A stretch of 64,000 nt of DNA from Corallium rubrum (Eukaryota > Cnidaria > Anthozoa > Scleralcyonacea > Coralliidae), in the NCBI GenBank assembly GCA_964035015.1, contig OZ035998.1, positions 34,648,128 through 34,712,127 on the forward strand, given 5' to 3'. This document shows positions 43,659 to 55,337 of this stretch, one piece after another. The first letter of the stretch is position 1. Each line of letters starts with the position of its first letter. The notes beneath the pieces were generated by a model. The model did not search any database. It was not told where the DNA came from and saw only the letters and a list, made by a program, of their open reading frames with translations. A program made the translations under genes and the position numbers.

Positions 43659-43924
43659 ATCACTGGCTAGTCCGGCAACCGTACCGAAGCCGGAAAAGAA
43701 TGGCCTACACGAGACAACAGCTTCTGGAGCTTGAGAAGGAATTCCACTTCACGCGATATTTAACGCGCGAGAGGAAAAGAGAGTTGGCTGACACTTTAAA
43801 TCTGACAGAAAGGCAAATAAAGATTTGGTTCCAAAATCGCCGCATGAAATGGAAGAAGGTGAACAATCCCGTGATTCCTACCAACCGAGGAATGATGAAG
43901 CAAAACCAGTCGACGAAACGGTAA
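43659..43924 (+). CDS. Hox/ParaHox-type homeobox protein, exon 2 with homeodomain
   Basis: The acceptor TTCTATAG (43651-43658) leads into the homeodomain, residues 117-176 of the joined protein. It carries the diagnostic [40 protein letters not shown] with W48, F49, Q50, N51 and R53, so it should bind TAAT-type sites as a nuclear transcription factor. A tryptophan at residue 110 (DHWLVRQP), seven residues before the homeodomain, sits where the PBC-contacting Trp of Hox9/10-type proteins lies. The [14 protein letters not shown] stretch also resembles Xlox/Pdx. I therefore place it in the HOXL group without choosing a subfamily. A basic 19-residue tail (ending QSTKR) follows. Confidence 0.97.
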
Positions 43925-44338
43925 CCCAGTTAGAGAACCTCGAAGTAAAGACAGGTTGCGTTGAACGCAAACCGAGCGAATTAAGAAATGCAAGGACGTT
44001 TCTTTTTCCCATCGAGGAAGGACACTAATTCAATAGAATAATACCCTAAGCCTCGTCAACGTGGCTTAACTCGAGACAAATTAACGAATTCTATTCAAGC
44101 AATTTTACATGAATGATGAAATATCGAAGGCAACTGTATATATATATGTTCGACACACAGTCCTCATTTTTACCCCTTTATGGCTTTCGTTTTAGATCGT
44201 AAAGGCGGCAGACCTCGATAAGATTTAATTGATATTTTTGGAGTACACTTGTGTCGAAACTACGCTCTGTTAAATTGCCGTTGTAAATTACAGTTTTATT
44301 TTGATGTTGTGTGTAAAAAAAAATCTGCTCCATACTGA

Positions 44339-44355
44339 AATAAAATCTCAATAAA
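44339..44355 (+). promoter_or_regulatory. Two polyadenylation signals, homeobox gene
   Basis: AATAAA at 44339-44344 and 44350-44355, about 420 bases after the stop, followed by a GT-rich stretch. Confidence 0.65.
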
Positions 44356-44399
44356 GCCATCCTTTGTGTTAGCGGACTTATGGTCATGTTGTCTGCTCA

Positions 44400-47300
44400 G
44401 GGATTTACAGTGATGGGAGCGTGAGCCGATCAAGCAGGTTAAAGCCGTCTTTGTGTGTCCAAAGGACTAGGTACAATAAAGTTAGGTAAACTTTCATGTT
44501 GTCTTAAACATTTATTATAACACCAACTGGCGCCTCTTCCCCCATCAAGCACGCCATTGTGGCGAACACTTCAAGTTTTGAATAATAGCTTTTGACAAAC
44601 ACGGAACACGATAGCCGTTGTGAACACTTCATTCAGTACTATACTCGGCACTAAACCCGGCTTAAACAAAGGACGAAGGGAAATGATCTTTTTCACGGCA
44701 GAGCAATAAAGCGTGTGGCCACAAGTGGAGTCGAAAATCGTGGTGTTGTCTGACGGTCTAAAGCATTGTGAAGTATATTTTGTTTGTTGTTTAGACAAGT
44801 TAAGTTGACTCTTGAGAACAATGTCTAGCATGCTTTCATTTGTATAGTATAATAATCTTTAGCGTGTAAATCGTTCGTCAGTTTACTATTCTTTTCAGTC
44901 TTAACTCGGTAGCTATTTGTGTGAAATCGAGTTTTGGTTTTGTTCATGTTATGCGTTTGAAAGTGCGTTCAGGTGACTTGCCATTACATTACATTATGAT
45001 CTGTATATTCCAAATGATTAAGAAATATGAAATAGAGCCATTCACTCTATTGACACCGTCATGCTTTTTCATACTTATATATTTGCTATCGTCGGCCTAC
45101 TGGTAGTTCGAAGCCAGATGGACGCCATTGACTATACAAAAACCATGCCTTGCCGTCTAACACTTTTGGCGTCACAATAAATACCCAGTCCTGCCAACGG
45201 GGTTAATGTCCAAGTCTTTCGTGTAGGAATAGCGTTTAATAGAACAAGAATTTGTAGTATGGCTTTGAAAGAACTGTTCTCGAAACAACAGGCGATGAAA
45301 GGGCGTTTGTACATTGTCCCGAAGAGAAGAGTGTTTCTTTGTGTATCTCTCTCATTGTGATTCATCGCCAATTGTTTGACAGAATTTTGTGCATTTTGTC
45401 TTTGAGGATGCATGCGAGATTCTAACGCCGAAGTGTCTAGTCAAACGGAGGAGCTGCGTCTCCCTTCGAAGTGTTAGTCCATAGCACGTTCACACCTCAC
45501 AAACAGCTCTACCACACCGTAGTTTACGAAAGCGTTTTCGATCAATCGTCTTCGACCGAAGACCGGTTCAACAAACGACTATATACAAACAAACTGTAAT
45601 CGTTTTCAGTCATTAAATTGGTCCTTGTACGAAATCGACTGAGTGTCTTCTGGAAGTTATTGTTTCGAAATAACCACTTTTTTAACGGATGCTAAAAAAC
45701 TGAACTAGTTTCTGATGAGGATGTGGCAATCAAGTTTTCAGTATTGTCTGGTCATCTGTACCGGTCAATTAGTGCCATGGTGGTTTACGTTATAATGATA
45801 GGTTTAAGCTTGTTTCGTAGTAGTTCTTTCACAGCAAAAGAAAGATCTATGAAGTGTCAAATGAAGTGCCAAGAAGGAAAGGACAACCTTTGTTTATCAA
45901 TCTCCTGTTGCCTTTCTGGACCATATATGAAATGATGTTTATATACATCGCAAGCCGAGATTCGGAAGCCTATACTCGGATTGTTTCAGGACGAAAGTAG
46001 TGTCTGTCGTGATCATGGCCATTCTTTTTTCTGTAGCTATATCTGTTGTATTATTCACCGACTTAATGCGCGGAAACGATTTGGAAAATATTTTTGCCGA
46101 ACGCGGGACAGATTTCTAACACCGAATTTCAGTTCGTGCGTGTCTTGTCCGAAGACATCGTTTAAAGATACATTGCTAGATATAAGGATATAGATGTACT
46201 TTCCTATGTTCCAAAAAACTATGCCACGTTCTCAGGACGAGGTAAGAGTTTACAGCGTTTAAAAAGATATATTGTATGTATCTCTTAGAGGACAAGACGG
46301 CATAACAGATGAAGCATGGAACGTGTTCTGACATACCTTGTCTCTTGATGCGAACTAAGTCACCCTGTTCCTGTCGATCTTGTTTGTTGATGAGCATTCT
46401 TACTGCAAGACAAGAATATTAAGAAGGCTTTTTATCATTCATTTTGATAGTCAGTATATCACATATTTCGCAATGCAAAGACTTTTAAAATATGGCTTAT
46501 TCAAAAAGTGCAATTCTGTACTGATGAATGATTTGCAAAACGTTAGGCTATATATTTGGGTACGTTATATATGGTTTTCATCTATTGAATTTAGTCGTTC
46601 GTCGTTTTTTTATTATGTGATTTAAATGTGGGATACGACCAATATATATTTGCTGTCTATTTCCTCAAAGAGTATTTATTATACTGAGGTAAAATATTAA
46701 TCCTTCACTCTTTATATACCAACATAAAATAATCCTTCTCACTTTATCCAATGAGGCGACAATTTAAGCCATTCGTGTCGAAATTAGACAGGGAATATTA
46801 AGCATGAATATAGGTTTGCTTACCTTGTAAATGTAATGGCCCATTATTTCTGATTCTGCGTGTCTTTTCTTATCTTTGCCCAGAAGCCATTCACATTTCC
46901 AAGTTGACCACCTGATTCTTTTTTGAGTACACGTCAACGTTTTTGTTTTTCCTAAAGAAAACACACTTTCCGAATGTTTTGTCATGACCTCCAAAGCTGC
47001 GCTGTTTAAATGCCATCAGCGTAAGACGAGAGTCGCGCTGTTGACGCGACCGAATCTTGTTTCACAAACAAACTGATGCATCCAGCACGAAACCAACTGA
47101 AACTAAAAAGGGTTTTGGCATCTTCCAAGTGCTTTATAAGGCAGGGTATAAGATTTCGCGCTCAAGTATCATAAATCTTAACGAATTGTCAGAGCCACAG
47201 TATGCGACGAAAACAGAAAGGAATCATGGTGATAGAGAGATTTGTGTGGCCAGTTTCAAATTAGCGATAATCAAAGAAGCATGCATGTTAACGTTAACGA

Positions 47301-47990
47301 GAATACGAAACTCGGCCTTGTCCACTGATTCCACTGTGTTTATGTAGTGTACATAATATTTTACAATGCCAAGCTCATTCAAAGATGGGACTTTTTAATC
47401 ACCTGCATATATATGATATAGGGTCTTGTTTCCGTTTTCTTTTTAAATAATGATCTTGGTTTAACTGAGAACAAATTTCGTTTGTTATATATAAATCAAA
47501 TTTTGTCGCAAAAAATTCCTCTTAAATCACACAATTCGTGAGTAAGTACCCCAGTTTTGTACATTTGAGTAAAAATTAAATTGTTGGGTTTTTTTGCGTG
47601 ATTTGAGGGCACGTCGCGCGCGTCCGTTTGTTTTTGTAAAGCTAGATCTTCCTGAAAGGAAATGATTATGAGAAAACGATGGGTCTTAGTACGTTGTTTG
47701 TGTGGAATATTAATGAAGGTTACAGAGAGTTTCCCGGTCCCGCAGCTGTTAGTAGTCTGCGTGTTGTATAACGTCGTCGTAATCGAAGTGCAGACGGAGG
47801 ACCTGCAGTGCCAAAGAACAATTTATAAAAAGAGAGTCATTGAGTTCAAACTCGTGATGACAGATTTGACAGTTGCCGTGAGATTGCGCATCTTGCTTGG
47901 TTAATAATGGTACTTGTTTTCACGCGACAGGTTATTAGTTGAAGGCCTGACCGAAACAGCTCTGTAAACTGATGTCGTGTTGTAACAGAA
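44400..47990. other. Intergenic region downstream of the homeobox gene
   Basis: No gene, MITE pair or LINE recognised over 3.6 kb. The ORFs here (for example 47057-47347 and 47662-47904) have no recognisable domains. Confidence 0.4.
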
Positions 47991-48000
47991 ATATAATATA

Positions 48001-48092
48001 CAGCATATTCTCAACTTTGCAGGTTAGGGCGATTTTTTGGTATTAAACTTATACTTAATTGACGTTCGAAAATGTTATTCAAAAAGTCTTAA
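48001..48092 (+). repeat. ~170-bp satellite unit, left part
   Basis: The landmarks AGCATATTCTCAACTTTG and ATGTTATTCAAAAAGTCT match units at 53487-54470. The unit continues after the MITE at 48631 (ACAAGACAGCTTTG), so the two pieces form one interrupted monomer. Confidence 0.75.
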
Positions 48093-48626
48093 CCCTATGG
48101 GACGGGGGGGGGGGGGGGAAAGTGCCCGCGGCCAATATCTCCTGAACCATTTGGTGTATTCCGACGAAACTTTTACAGGCGAATGGTATGCCTTGTTCAA
48201 GTATGTGTTACACTTATGTTGTCATGGCGACAAATTATGACGTCATTATGACGTCATTAATTGCAAAAACCCAGGATTTCTAGAATTTCCAAAAAAAATT
48301 TTCCTATTGTTTTGTTAACATAAAAAAGGTAGTATATCAAAAAAATAGTTTCTCTTTATTAAAAAGTGCTTACTTTTATTGTAACTATTATAAAAGCAAA
48401 CATAATAAAAATTGTCGGCTGAAATTTTGTGTTGGTAGGTGTTCACGACTCCGCTGTAACTTTATTTTGGCGTAATATTTTTTCACCAAATTTTCCACAC
48501 ATAAAGCCCATACATATTTAGGAAAAGTCATAAAATTTCAGAACCATACCTGTACTGGTTTAGGAGATATTAACTTTTAAATTCAGCGCGGGCACTTTCC
48601 GCCCCCCGCCCCCCGTCTGGATAGGG
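48093..48626. mobile_element. 534-bp piggyBac-type MITE, TTAA-flanked, G-rich ends
   Basis: TTAA at 48089-48092 and 48627-48630. The ends start CCCTATGGGACGGGGGG and, on the other strand, CCCTATCCAGACGGGGGG, followed in both by GGAAAGTGCCCGCG. The CCC start and TTAA duplication are piggyBac-like. It interrupts a satellite monomer precisely. No ORF. Confidence 0.88.
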
Positions 48627-48697
48627 TTAAAGGGCAGTATAGATAACGATCTGTCCACTGCTCCAAAACAAGACAGCTTTGCTCTAAAATTACAATA

Positions 48698-48857
48698 AAA
48701 GCTTTGTTATATAGCTTGAGTTTCACTGAATGCAACAATGACTGTCATTGGTTGGTTTGTGGTCACATGACCTTAGCTAAATTTCAATGTCTACCGAGTG
48801 GGCAATAATTGAGAACTTATTGCCATGCTCGGTCAATAAGTTTTCAAACAAAATTTG
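48698..48857 (-). mobile_element. Partial copy D of the 62664-type element (inverted)
   Basis: Begins TTGTTATATAGCTTGAGTTT and contains GGTTTGTGGTCACATGACC and the inner palindrome, in the order of the reverse strand of 62664-63082. It is cut off at the left end of the giant inverted repeat. Confidence 0.75.
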
Positions 48858-50550
48858 TCCCCGAGCCTGGGCGTAGGGCCGAAGGCCCGGAGCCCGGGTG
48901 AGGGTGCTAATCTCGACACGCGTGGAGTCCATTTTACACGCGTGTAGAAAAAGCAGGAGGGGATTTTGAGTGATTTGAATATTTATATATTTAGTCCTTG
49001 GTAGGATGTTCAAGTTGCGCCGTAAAAATTTGGGGGGACTGGTAACAATATGAAGCCGGAAATTGATTGGCTGACGTCAGCATTTAAAATCATTTACTAG
49101 TGATCACGATAGCAAAATAAACTGTCTTTTAATATTGCGAAATCATTTATTGTTGACGAGAATCTCTGGACGAGAATAAAGAAAGTCACTTTTTGGATCA
49201 GTTAGCACATCTCTTTCGAAGGAACAGAAAGAAAAACTGAGGAAAAACTGTTTATTGTGAGTAAAATGGAAACTAAAAGATGGCAGCAAGAATAAACTCG
49301 AAGGTATAAAACTTCCGTGCTAAGACTAAGTCAGTATTAAAAGGTAAGCTTAAAGTTTTTCATATTTTAACTCGACCACTGAAAATATATTTTCGAATGA
49401 AAGTTTCCCTTTTGTTTCATCTTGAGAGATATCAATTTTATTACGTTGATGGTTTTTGCTGTGTTTTGCTGAAGACGCCAATCTTTTAGGACGTGGTATA
49501 TATGTTTTCCATATTTTTCTTGACCACTGTTATCTCTTTTTGAATGAAAATTTGCCGTTTGATTAATCAAAAACAGTCTATTTATACTGCCATATTTTTG
49601 TTTTCTCTTATTTCTGGTATTCAATCTCTTAAATAGATTCGCTAATTTGTTTTCTGCGGTGTTTTTCGACGTGTTTTCTAGTGTTTTTGATTTTGACGTT
49701 TAATATTTTAAAACAACATACTCTTTTGACTGATATGAACTTTGTCAATTTCTCCGCTGTTTTTTCATATTTTTGACTGAAACCTTGCCTGTTACTTTTT
49801 CATGGCAATCTGATTGTACTGGTTTGTTTTTAGTTCTATTGTACTTATAGTTTTCGAGGTATTAATTTTAATACGTTGGTTTCTCTGTCAATGTGAAACA
49901 GACAAGGAAGCCATTTAAACGCTTGCAAAATCTAAATAAAGATCACTTTGGCAACGTCCATGTAATTTGATGTAAACAGAATATTATTTTACATTCATAC
50001 AAAGCGTAAACTAAGTTTTCCTTTTTGGTTCAACTTTGCAATTCATGTAGTTGAAACAATTAGTCACTTTAGTCTTTGTGATTATCGTTTGCTTTTGCCG
50101 TGTCTCGCTGAGAATGCCATGCAGTGGGTCGGACGACTAGAACGTGACACATTTTTTTATCGTTTGTATATTTTCGAATAAAGATTTGTTGTTTTTTTTG
50201 CTTCATCTTGACAGTCCGATTTTACTGTACTATATTTTCTTCGGTTCGATGACAGGTGCTATTGTAAGAACTGCATGAGACAGGGGGGTGTTACAATATA
50301 TTAAGAAAAACTAATTGGATGCTTACTTGAAGAAAATTATGTATTAAAAGCGGGCGAGGGGTTGTTGCGTTTATGTATTTCTAGTATATACAATACCCTG
50401 GTTGCTATGCGTGTTTTCATTGGTTGTTGCCCATGATCTATTAGAGGACAGACACATGGATCATGTCAGATCACGTCTGCTGATTGCTTTTTTCTTTCTT
50501 CATGCCCCAAAATCCGGCAAGAAGTATTGTGTAATTTTTGTATTGTATAA

Positions 50551-50737
50551 AACAAATAGATTCCATTTTTTTTGTTGTCTGTTCAGTTATAGAGCACAGA
50601 AGACGTCACAACGTGGTAAGAACATCAGTGACCCACTCGACTGCGTCTCGTGGGCCACTTTTTTGTTCTTACCACGTTGTGACGTCCATCTGTGCATCTA
50701 TAACTGAACAAACAACGGCAAAATGGAATCTATTTGT

Positions 50738-50738
<1 letters not shown>
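50551..50738. mobile_element. 188-bp fold-back MITE in the centre of the giant repeat
   Basis: AACAAATAGATTCCATTTTT and its complement, then GTTCAGTTATAG and GACGTCACAACGTGGTAAGAA in both arms; the loop is about 35 bp. Confidence 0.87.

Positions 50739-50740
<2 letters not shown>

Positions 50741-50788
<48 letters not shown>
50741..50788 (+). repeat. (AT)n microsatellite
   Basis: About 24 perfect AT units. Confidence 0.97.
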
Positions 50789-50790
<2 letters not shown>

Positions 50791-50799
50791 CTGCTATAA

Positions 50800-50996
50800 G
50801 ATGCAGCTCTCTCGTGTTCTGGAGCAGTATAGACGTTGTTGTATATACAACTTTTTAAGACTTTTTGAATAACATTTTTGAAGATGAATTAAGTATCGAC
50901 TGAAGTTTAATACAAATAAATTGACCAAACCTGCAAAGTTGAGAAAATGCTGTATATATTCCTGTAACCTCTTTTAATCGACGTTAATAATATACA
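50800..50996 (-). repeat. Inverted ~170-bp satellite unit
   Basis: The complement of 50932-50977 reads ACAGGAATATATACAGCATT then TTCTCAACTTTGCAGGT, the satellite landmark seen at 48001 and 53487, in the opposite orientation. Confidence 0.6.
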
Positions 50997-51347
50997 CATA
51001 ATGTCTGCTCCCGAGGGAAAAGTTTGGTTTTCCCGAGAGTCTTGATATTTCCCAAGACGAAGTCGAGGGAAACATCGAGACTTGAGGGAAAACAAAACTA
51101 TTTCCCGAGGGAGCAGACATTAAGTGTTTTGTTATATAGCTTGAGTTTCGCTGAATAATTTCGACATTTATCAAGCGAAAGTATATACACAAAAGACAAA
51201 CGCTAAGACTTACCAAAACATTTCGCCTGGCTCAGAACCAAAGAACAGCAATACATTTCTTCAGTTAATCTTCACACATGCTTTGAAGACCTATAAATAT
51301 TCTTTTTTTCGTACCAAACAAGCTTTTGTTAACACCGCATCCTACAA
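50997..51347 (+). mobile_element. Composite MITE repeat, copy B
   Basis: Starts with a ~125-bp palindromic block (ATGTCTGCTCCCGAGGGAAA ... TTTCCCGAGGGAGCAGACAT), then the TTTTGTTATATAGCTTGAGT element up to AAGCTTTTGTT. The last ~17 bases (ACACCGCATCCTACAA) match the family's next segment in inverted orientation, so the copy ends at an inversion junction next to the right arm of the giant repeat. Confidence 0.75.
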
Positions 51348-51777
51348 ACTAGAAATACATAAACGCAACAACCCCTCGCCCGCTTTTAATACATAATTTT
51401 CTTCAAGTAAGTATCCAATTAGTTTTTCTTAATATATTGTAACACCCCCCTGTCTCATGCAGCTCTTACAATAGCACCTGTCATCGAACCGAAGAAAATA
51501 TAGTACAGTAAAATCGGACTGTCAAGATGAAGCAAAAAAAACAACAAATCTTTATTCGAAAATATACAAACGATAAAAAAATGTGTCACGTTCTAGTCGT
51601 CCGACCCACTGCATGGCATTCTCAGCGAGACACGGCAAAAGCAAACGATAATCACAAAGACTAAAGTGACTAATTGTTTCAACTACATGAATTGCAAAGT
51701 TGAACCAAAAAGGAAAACTTAGTTTACGCTTTGTATGAATGTAAAATAATATTCTGTTTACATCAAATTACATGGAC

Positions 51778-52078
51778 CATAGTCAATCGAGATATCATGG
51801 TCTGGAAACTCGGCAAACTTCAAAGCTCTTATAATGAGCTGTGATTTTATGTTGAACCGTACCTTACACCGTGCACATCCTTTGTTTTAGGTTTATTAAT
51901 ATTTAAATAGCACGGTTGAGTGATTGAACTGAAACGTTGCTATTGGACAATTCGTTCATTATACTAAAACACAATGTGTTCAATGACCGTACACCGTGCA
52001 CAAAAATGCATAAAGGTGAACAAAAAGATAGACCAAAGACTTTAGCTAAGTTTCCAGACCATATCTCGATTGACTATG
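51778..52078. mobile_element. 301-bp MITE with 7-bp duplication, CATAGTC ends
   Basis: CATAGTCAATCGAGATATCA and the complementary right end, continuing TGGTCTGGAAAC. CATGGAC is present on both sides (51771-51777, 52079-52085), and the other arm of the giant inverted repeat has a single copy (GTCCATG at 49956-49962), an exact empty site. Inner repeats of ACACCGTGCAC. No ORF. Confidence 0.95.
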
Positions 52079-53184
52079 CATGGACGTTGCCAAAGTGATC
52101 TTTATTTAGATTTTGCAAGCGTTTAAATGGCTTCCTTGTCTGTTTCACAATGACAGAGAAACCAACGTATTAAAATTAATACCTCGAAAACTATAAGTAC
52201 AATAGAACTAAAAACAAACCAGTACAATCAGATTGCCATGAAAAAGTAACAGGCAAGGTTTCAGTCAAAAATATGAAAAAACAGCGGAGAAATTGACAAA
52301 GTTCATATCAGTCAAAAGAGTATGTTGTTTTAAAATATTAAACGTCAAAATCAAAAACACTAGAAAACACGTCGAAAAACACCACAGAAAACAAATTAGC
52401 GAATCTATTTAAGAGATTGAATACCAGAAATAAGAGAAAACAAAAATATGGCAGTATAAATAGACTGTTTTTGATTAATCAAACGGCAAATTTTCATTCA
52501 AAAAGAGATAACAGTGGTCAAGAAAAATATGGAAAACATATATACCACGTCCTAAAAGATTGGCGTCTTCAGCAAAACACAGCAAAAACCATCAACGTAA
52601 TAAAATTGATATCTCTCAAGATGAAACAAAAGGGAAACTTTCATTCGAAAATATATTTTCAGTGGTCGAGTTAAAATATGAAAAACTTTAAGCTTACCTT
52701 TTAATACTGACTTAGTCTTAGCACGGAAGTTTTATACCTTCGAGTTTATTCTTGCTGCCATCTTTTAGTTTCCATTTTACTCACAATAAACAGTTTTTCC
52801 TCAGTTTTTCTTTCTGTTCCTTCGAAAGAGATGTGCTAACTGATCCAAAAAGTGACTTTCTTTATTCTCGTCCAGAGATTCTCGTCAACAATAAATGATT
52901 TCGCAATATTAAAAGACAGTTTATTTTGCTATCGTGATCACTAGTAAATGATTTTAAATGCTGACGTCAGCCAATCAATTTCCGGCTTCATATTGTTACC
53001 AGTCCCCCCAAATTTTTACGGCGCAACTTGAACATCCTACCAAGGACTAAATATATAAATATTCAAATCACTCAAAATCCCCTCCTGCTTTTTCTACACG
53101 CGTGTAAAATGGACTCCACGCGTGTCGAGATTAGCACCCTCACCCGGGCTCCGGGCCTTCGGCCCTACGCCCAGGCTCGGGGAT

Positions 53185-53465
53185 CATAGTCCCTAGAATT
53201 ATATTGTCCGGAGACGCGGCGAACATCAAAGCGGTTAACAATGAGCTACAATTTAGGTTGAGGGTGGCAAATAAGGTGCACAATCTTTTGTTTTACGTTC
53301 ATTAATATTTATAAAGCAACGATGCTATTGGTTGATTGCTTCATTATACCAAAAATACAATGTGTTCAGCAAGCGTTAAGGTGAAATAAGGTGCACAAAC
53401 GTGAACAAAAACCTAGAACAAAGACTTTGGCCGCGTTTCCAGACAATTTATTTCTAGGGACTATG
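53185..53465. mobile_element. 281-bp MITE, CATAGTCCCTAG ends
   Basis: CATAGTCCCTAGAATTATAT at the left, and TTTATTTCTAGGGACTATG at the right. The interior parallels 51778-52078 (CAATGTGTTCA, GGTGCACAA, TTGGCCGCGTTTCCAGAC). It abuts the giant repeat. No duplication is visible at its flanks. Confidence 0.85.
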
Positions 53466-53486
53466 TATATATATATATATATTTAT

Positions 53487-54470
53487 CAAATTCTCAACTT
53501 TGGTTAATATGGGCGATTTCCGAGTAGCTTCAATTTATAGTTAATTTACTTCAAGTTCAGTGAAGAAAATGTTAATGTTATTCATACGATGACAACGTCT
53601 GCTGCTCCAGAAAAAGACAGCTTTATATAGGAACGTCATTTTATAACAGGAAAATATAGCAATCTCTCAACTTTTTCTTAGGCCTGTTTCTCGGTAACTT
53701 CTACCTAACTAATGGTTATATTTCAAATTATAGGTCAATTTCACTGATGTTATTCAAATATTCTGAAAGAGCTGTGTACGATGTGTACTGTTCTAGAACA
53801 AGACAGCTTTATAAACGTCATTTGAAACAGGAATAAATAGCATATTCTTAACCTTATTTTGGTAGTGCCGGTCTCTCGGTAACTTCAGGCTATAGTTCTT
53901 TCAAGTTCAAAATGTTATTGCAAAAGTCTGAAGGAGTTGTACGTCGTCTACTGGACGAGACAGCTACATGTTATAAACAGGAATCTATAGCATATCCTTC
54001 TTATCTTGAGGTCGATTTCTGGGTATTGCTGGTGTGTGGTGTGTACCTTACATCATTGCCGCCATCTTGGATGAATTTAACAAAAGTTTTCTATCATCTA
54101 CAATTATATAATTTCATCCAACATGGCGAAAATATCTTTGTCTTTTGAATCTCAAATTAAGGTTATAAAAAGTCTGTAAGAGCTGTATACGACGTGTATT
54201 TTAATACAGCTTTTTATTATATAAAATAGAATGGTTTATTGATTTTTCGATATAAAAATCGATATTCTATGCTGATAATCTCGCATGTCGCTTATGAAAT
54301 GCATTAGTGTATACTTCTCTATAGCTATTTTTGTGTGGCAATAAGACTATTTTTTTGTATAATAAACAGAACTTTGCTCACTTATGTATTATTCTTTATA
54401 CAAACGTCGTCTTATGATAGGAATATATAGCATATATTCTCAACCTTACTAGGGGATAGGCATTGCTATA
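53487..54470 (+). repeat. ~170-bp satellite-like tandem units
   Basis: Units start with (A)TAGCATAT-T-CTCAACTT at 53487, 53655, 53837, 53989 and 54429, and each carries GACAGCTTTATA about 130 bp later (53617, 53803, 53963, 54205). Units are 75-85% alike and 150-180 bp long. A 78-codon ORF inside (53912-54148) is a by-product. Confidence 0.75.
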
Positions 54471-54612
54471 AGCTCAAGATTTTTATGCAAGGACCGTGAT
54501 TTGTGCAATAACTTGATAAATAAATAATTGATTGGTTGATTTGAAGTAAAATAGTTGATTTCAAGTTCAAAATTTGATATCTTTCAAAAAGTCTGAAAGA
54601 CATACATTGGAG

Positions 54613-55337
54613 TTCCCAAAGTAGTAGCTACTTTTGGGTAGCCGTTATACTTCCGGGGGTACCGCTACTTTCGGAAATTATTAGAGATCTCGAAAATTTG
54701 CTGTTACTTTCGGGGGCCCACCAGTGGCGGCGTGGCTCTGAAATAGGGCCCGGGACATCACATTCTAGGGCCCACTTTCAGGGGTCATCATAGGAAGAAT
54801 TTAGAACTTCCGGCATGCTCCCCCGAAAATTTTTGAAATTTAGCTGTCTGAAATGACATTTCCTGTGTTCCGACAACACCTTTTAGCAAAATTTTAAACG
54901 TTTAAAAACATGCAGAAAAACAACGGTACAATATTTATAATCTATTAACGTGTACAGTAGTTGCATGTAGTCTTGTTATTTTCAATACACGGATTAATTT
55001 ATAAAATACTATAAAATAAATGTGCTGCATAGGCAACGTTGAATTGAAAAAAAAAAATCGAAATACTAAAGGTTTTATGAAATGAATTGAACTGTAACTG
55101 TACGTTTCTCTGATAAAGGACCTTAGGTCGAAACGCTATAGAATTGCGGTATTCCATAATCTAAATTTCATTTCAAGTTTTATGCTACAGTGTTTAAAAA
55201 TGATTGGCCAACCAGCTAAGTATCCACGAAATATTTGGGCCCACCAGTCACAAATTGTTGGGGCCCGCCCACCGGGAAATCTCCCAGTGTCCCGGTGGGC
55301 CACGCCGCCCCTGGGGCCCACTACTTTGGAAACTCTA
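54613..55337. mobile_element. Small MITE (GGAGTTCCCAAAGTAGT ends) split by a hAT element
   Basis: GGAGTTCCCAAAGTAGTAG at the left and ACTACTTTGGAAACTC at the right are inverted ends. Without the nested element it would be about 125 bp. The satellite-like flank reverses orientation across it (TTCAAGTTCAAAATTTGATA at 54556, complement ending 55449). Confidence 0.7.
54722..55313. mobile_element. 592-bp non-autonomous hAT with perfect 8-bp duplication
   Basis: CAGTGGCGGCGTGGC and GCCACGCCGCCCCTG are hAT-type ends. GGGCCCAC flanks both sides (54714-54721, 55314-55321). It interrupts the small MITE above. No transposase frame. Confidence 0.93.

Larger units (their letters stand above)
48858..53183. 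repeat. Giant inverted repeat, two ~1.53-kb arms
   Basis: Left arm 48858-50385 and right arm 51348-53183 are inverted copies that look better than 99% identical (I saw only isolated substitutions, for example near 49661, 49890 and 50269). The right arm carries a 301-bp MITE plus its duplication (51778-52085) absent from the left. The outer ends are GC-rich (CCCCGAGCCTGGGCGTAGGG), with the palindromic ACACGCGTGGAGTCCATTTTACACGCGTG-type segment nearby. The 962-bp centre (50386-51347) holds other MITEs. No protein-coding capacity is evident; the same 85-codon ORF in each arm is probably fortuitous. It is either a fold-back transposon with very long ends or a recent inverted duplication. No flanking duplication is visible. 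Confidence 0.93.

Noticed and set aside
43825-44028. Alternative-frame ORF overlapping the homeodomain and its 3' end
   Set aside because: It reads the homeobox in a shifted frame. The homeodomain frame is certain and ends at 43924; the extension is ordinary 3' UTR.
49367-52674. Identical 85-codon ORFs in the two arms of the giant inverted repeat as a gene pair
   Set aside because: They are identical simply because the arms are. The peptide has no domain features and lies in AT-rich sequence without other coding signs.
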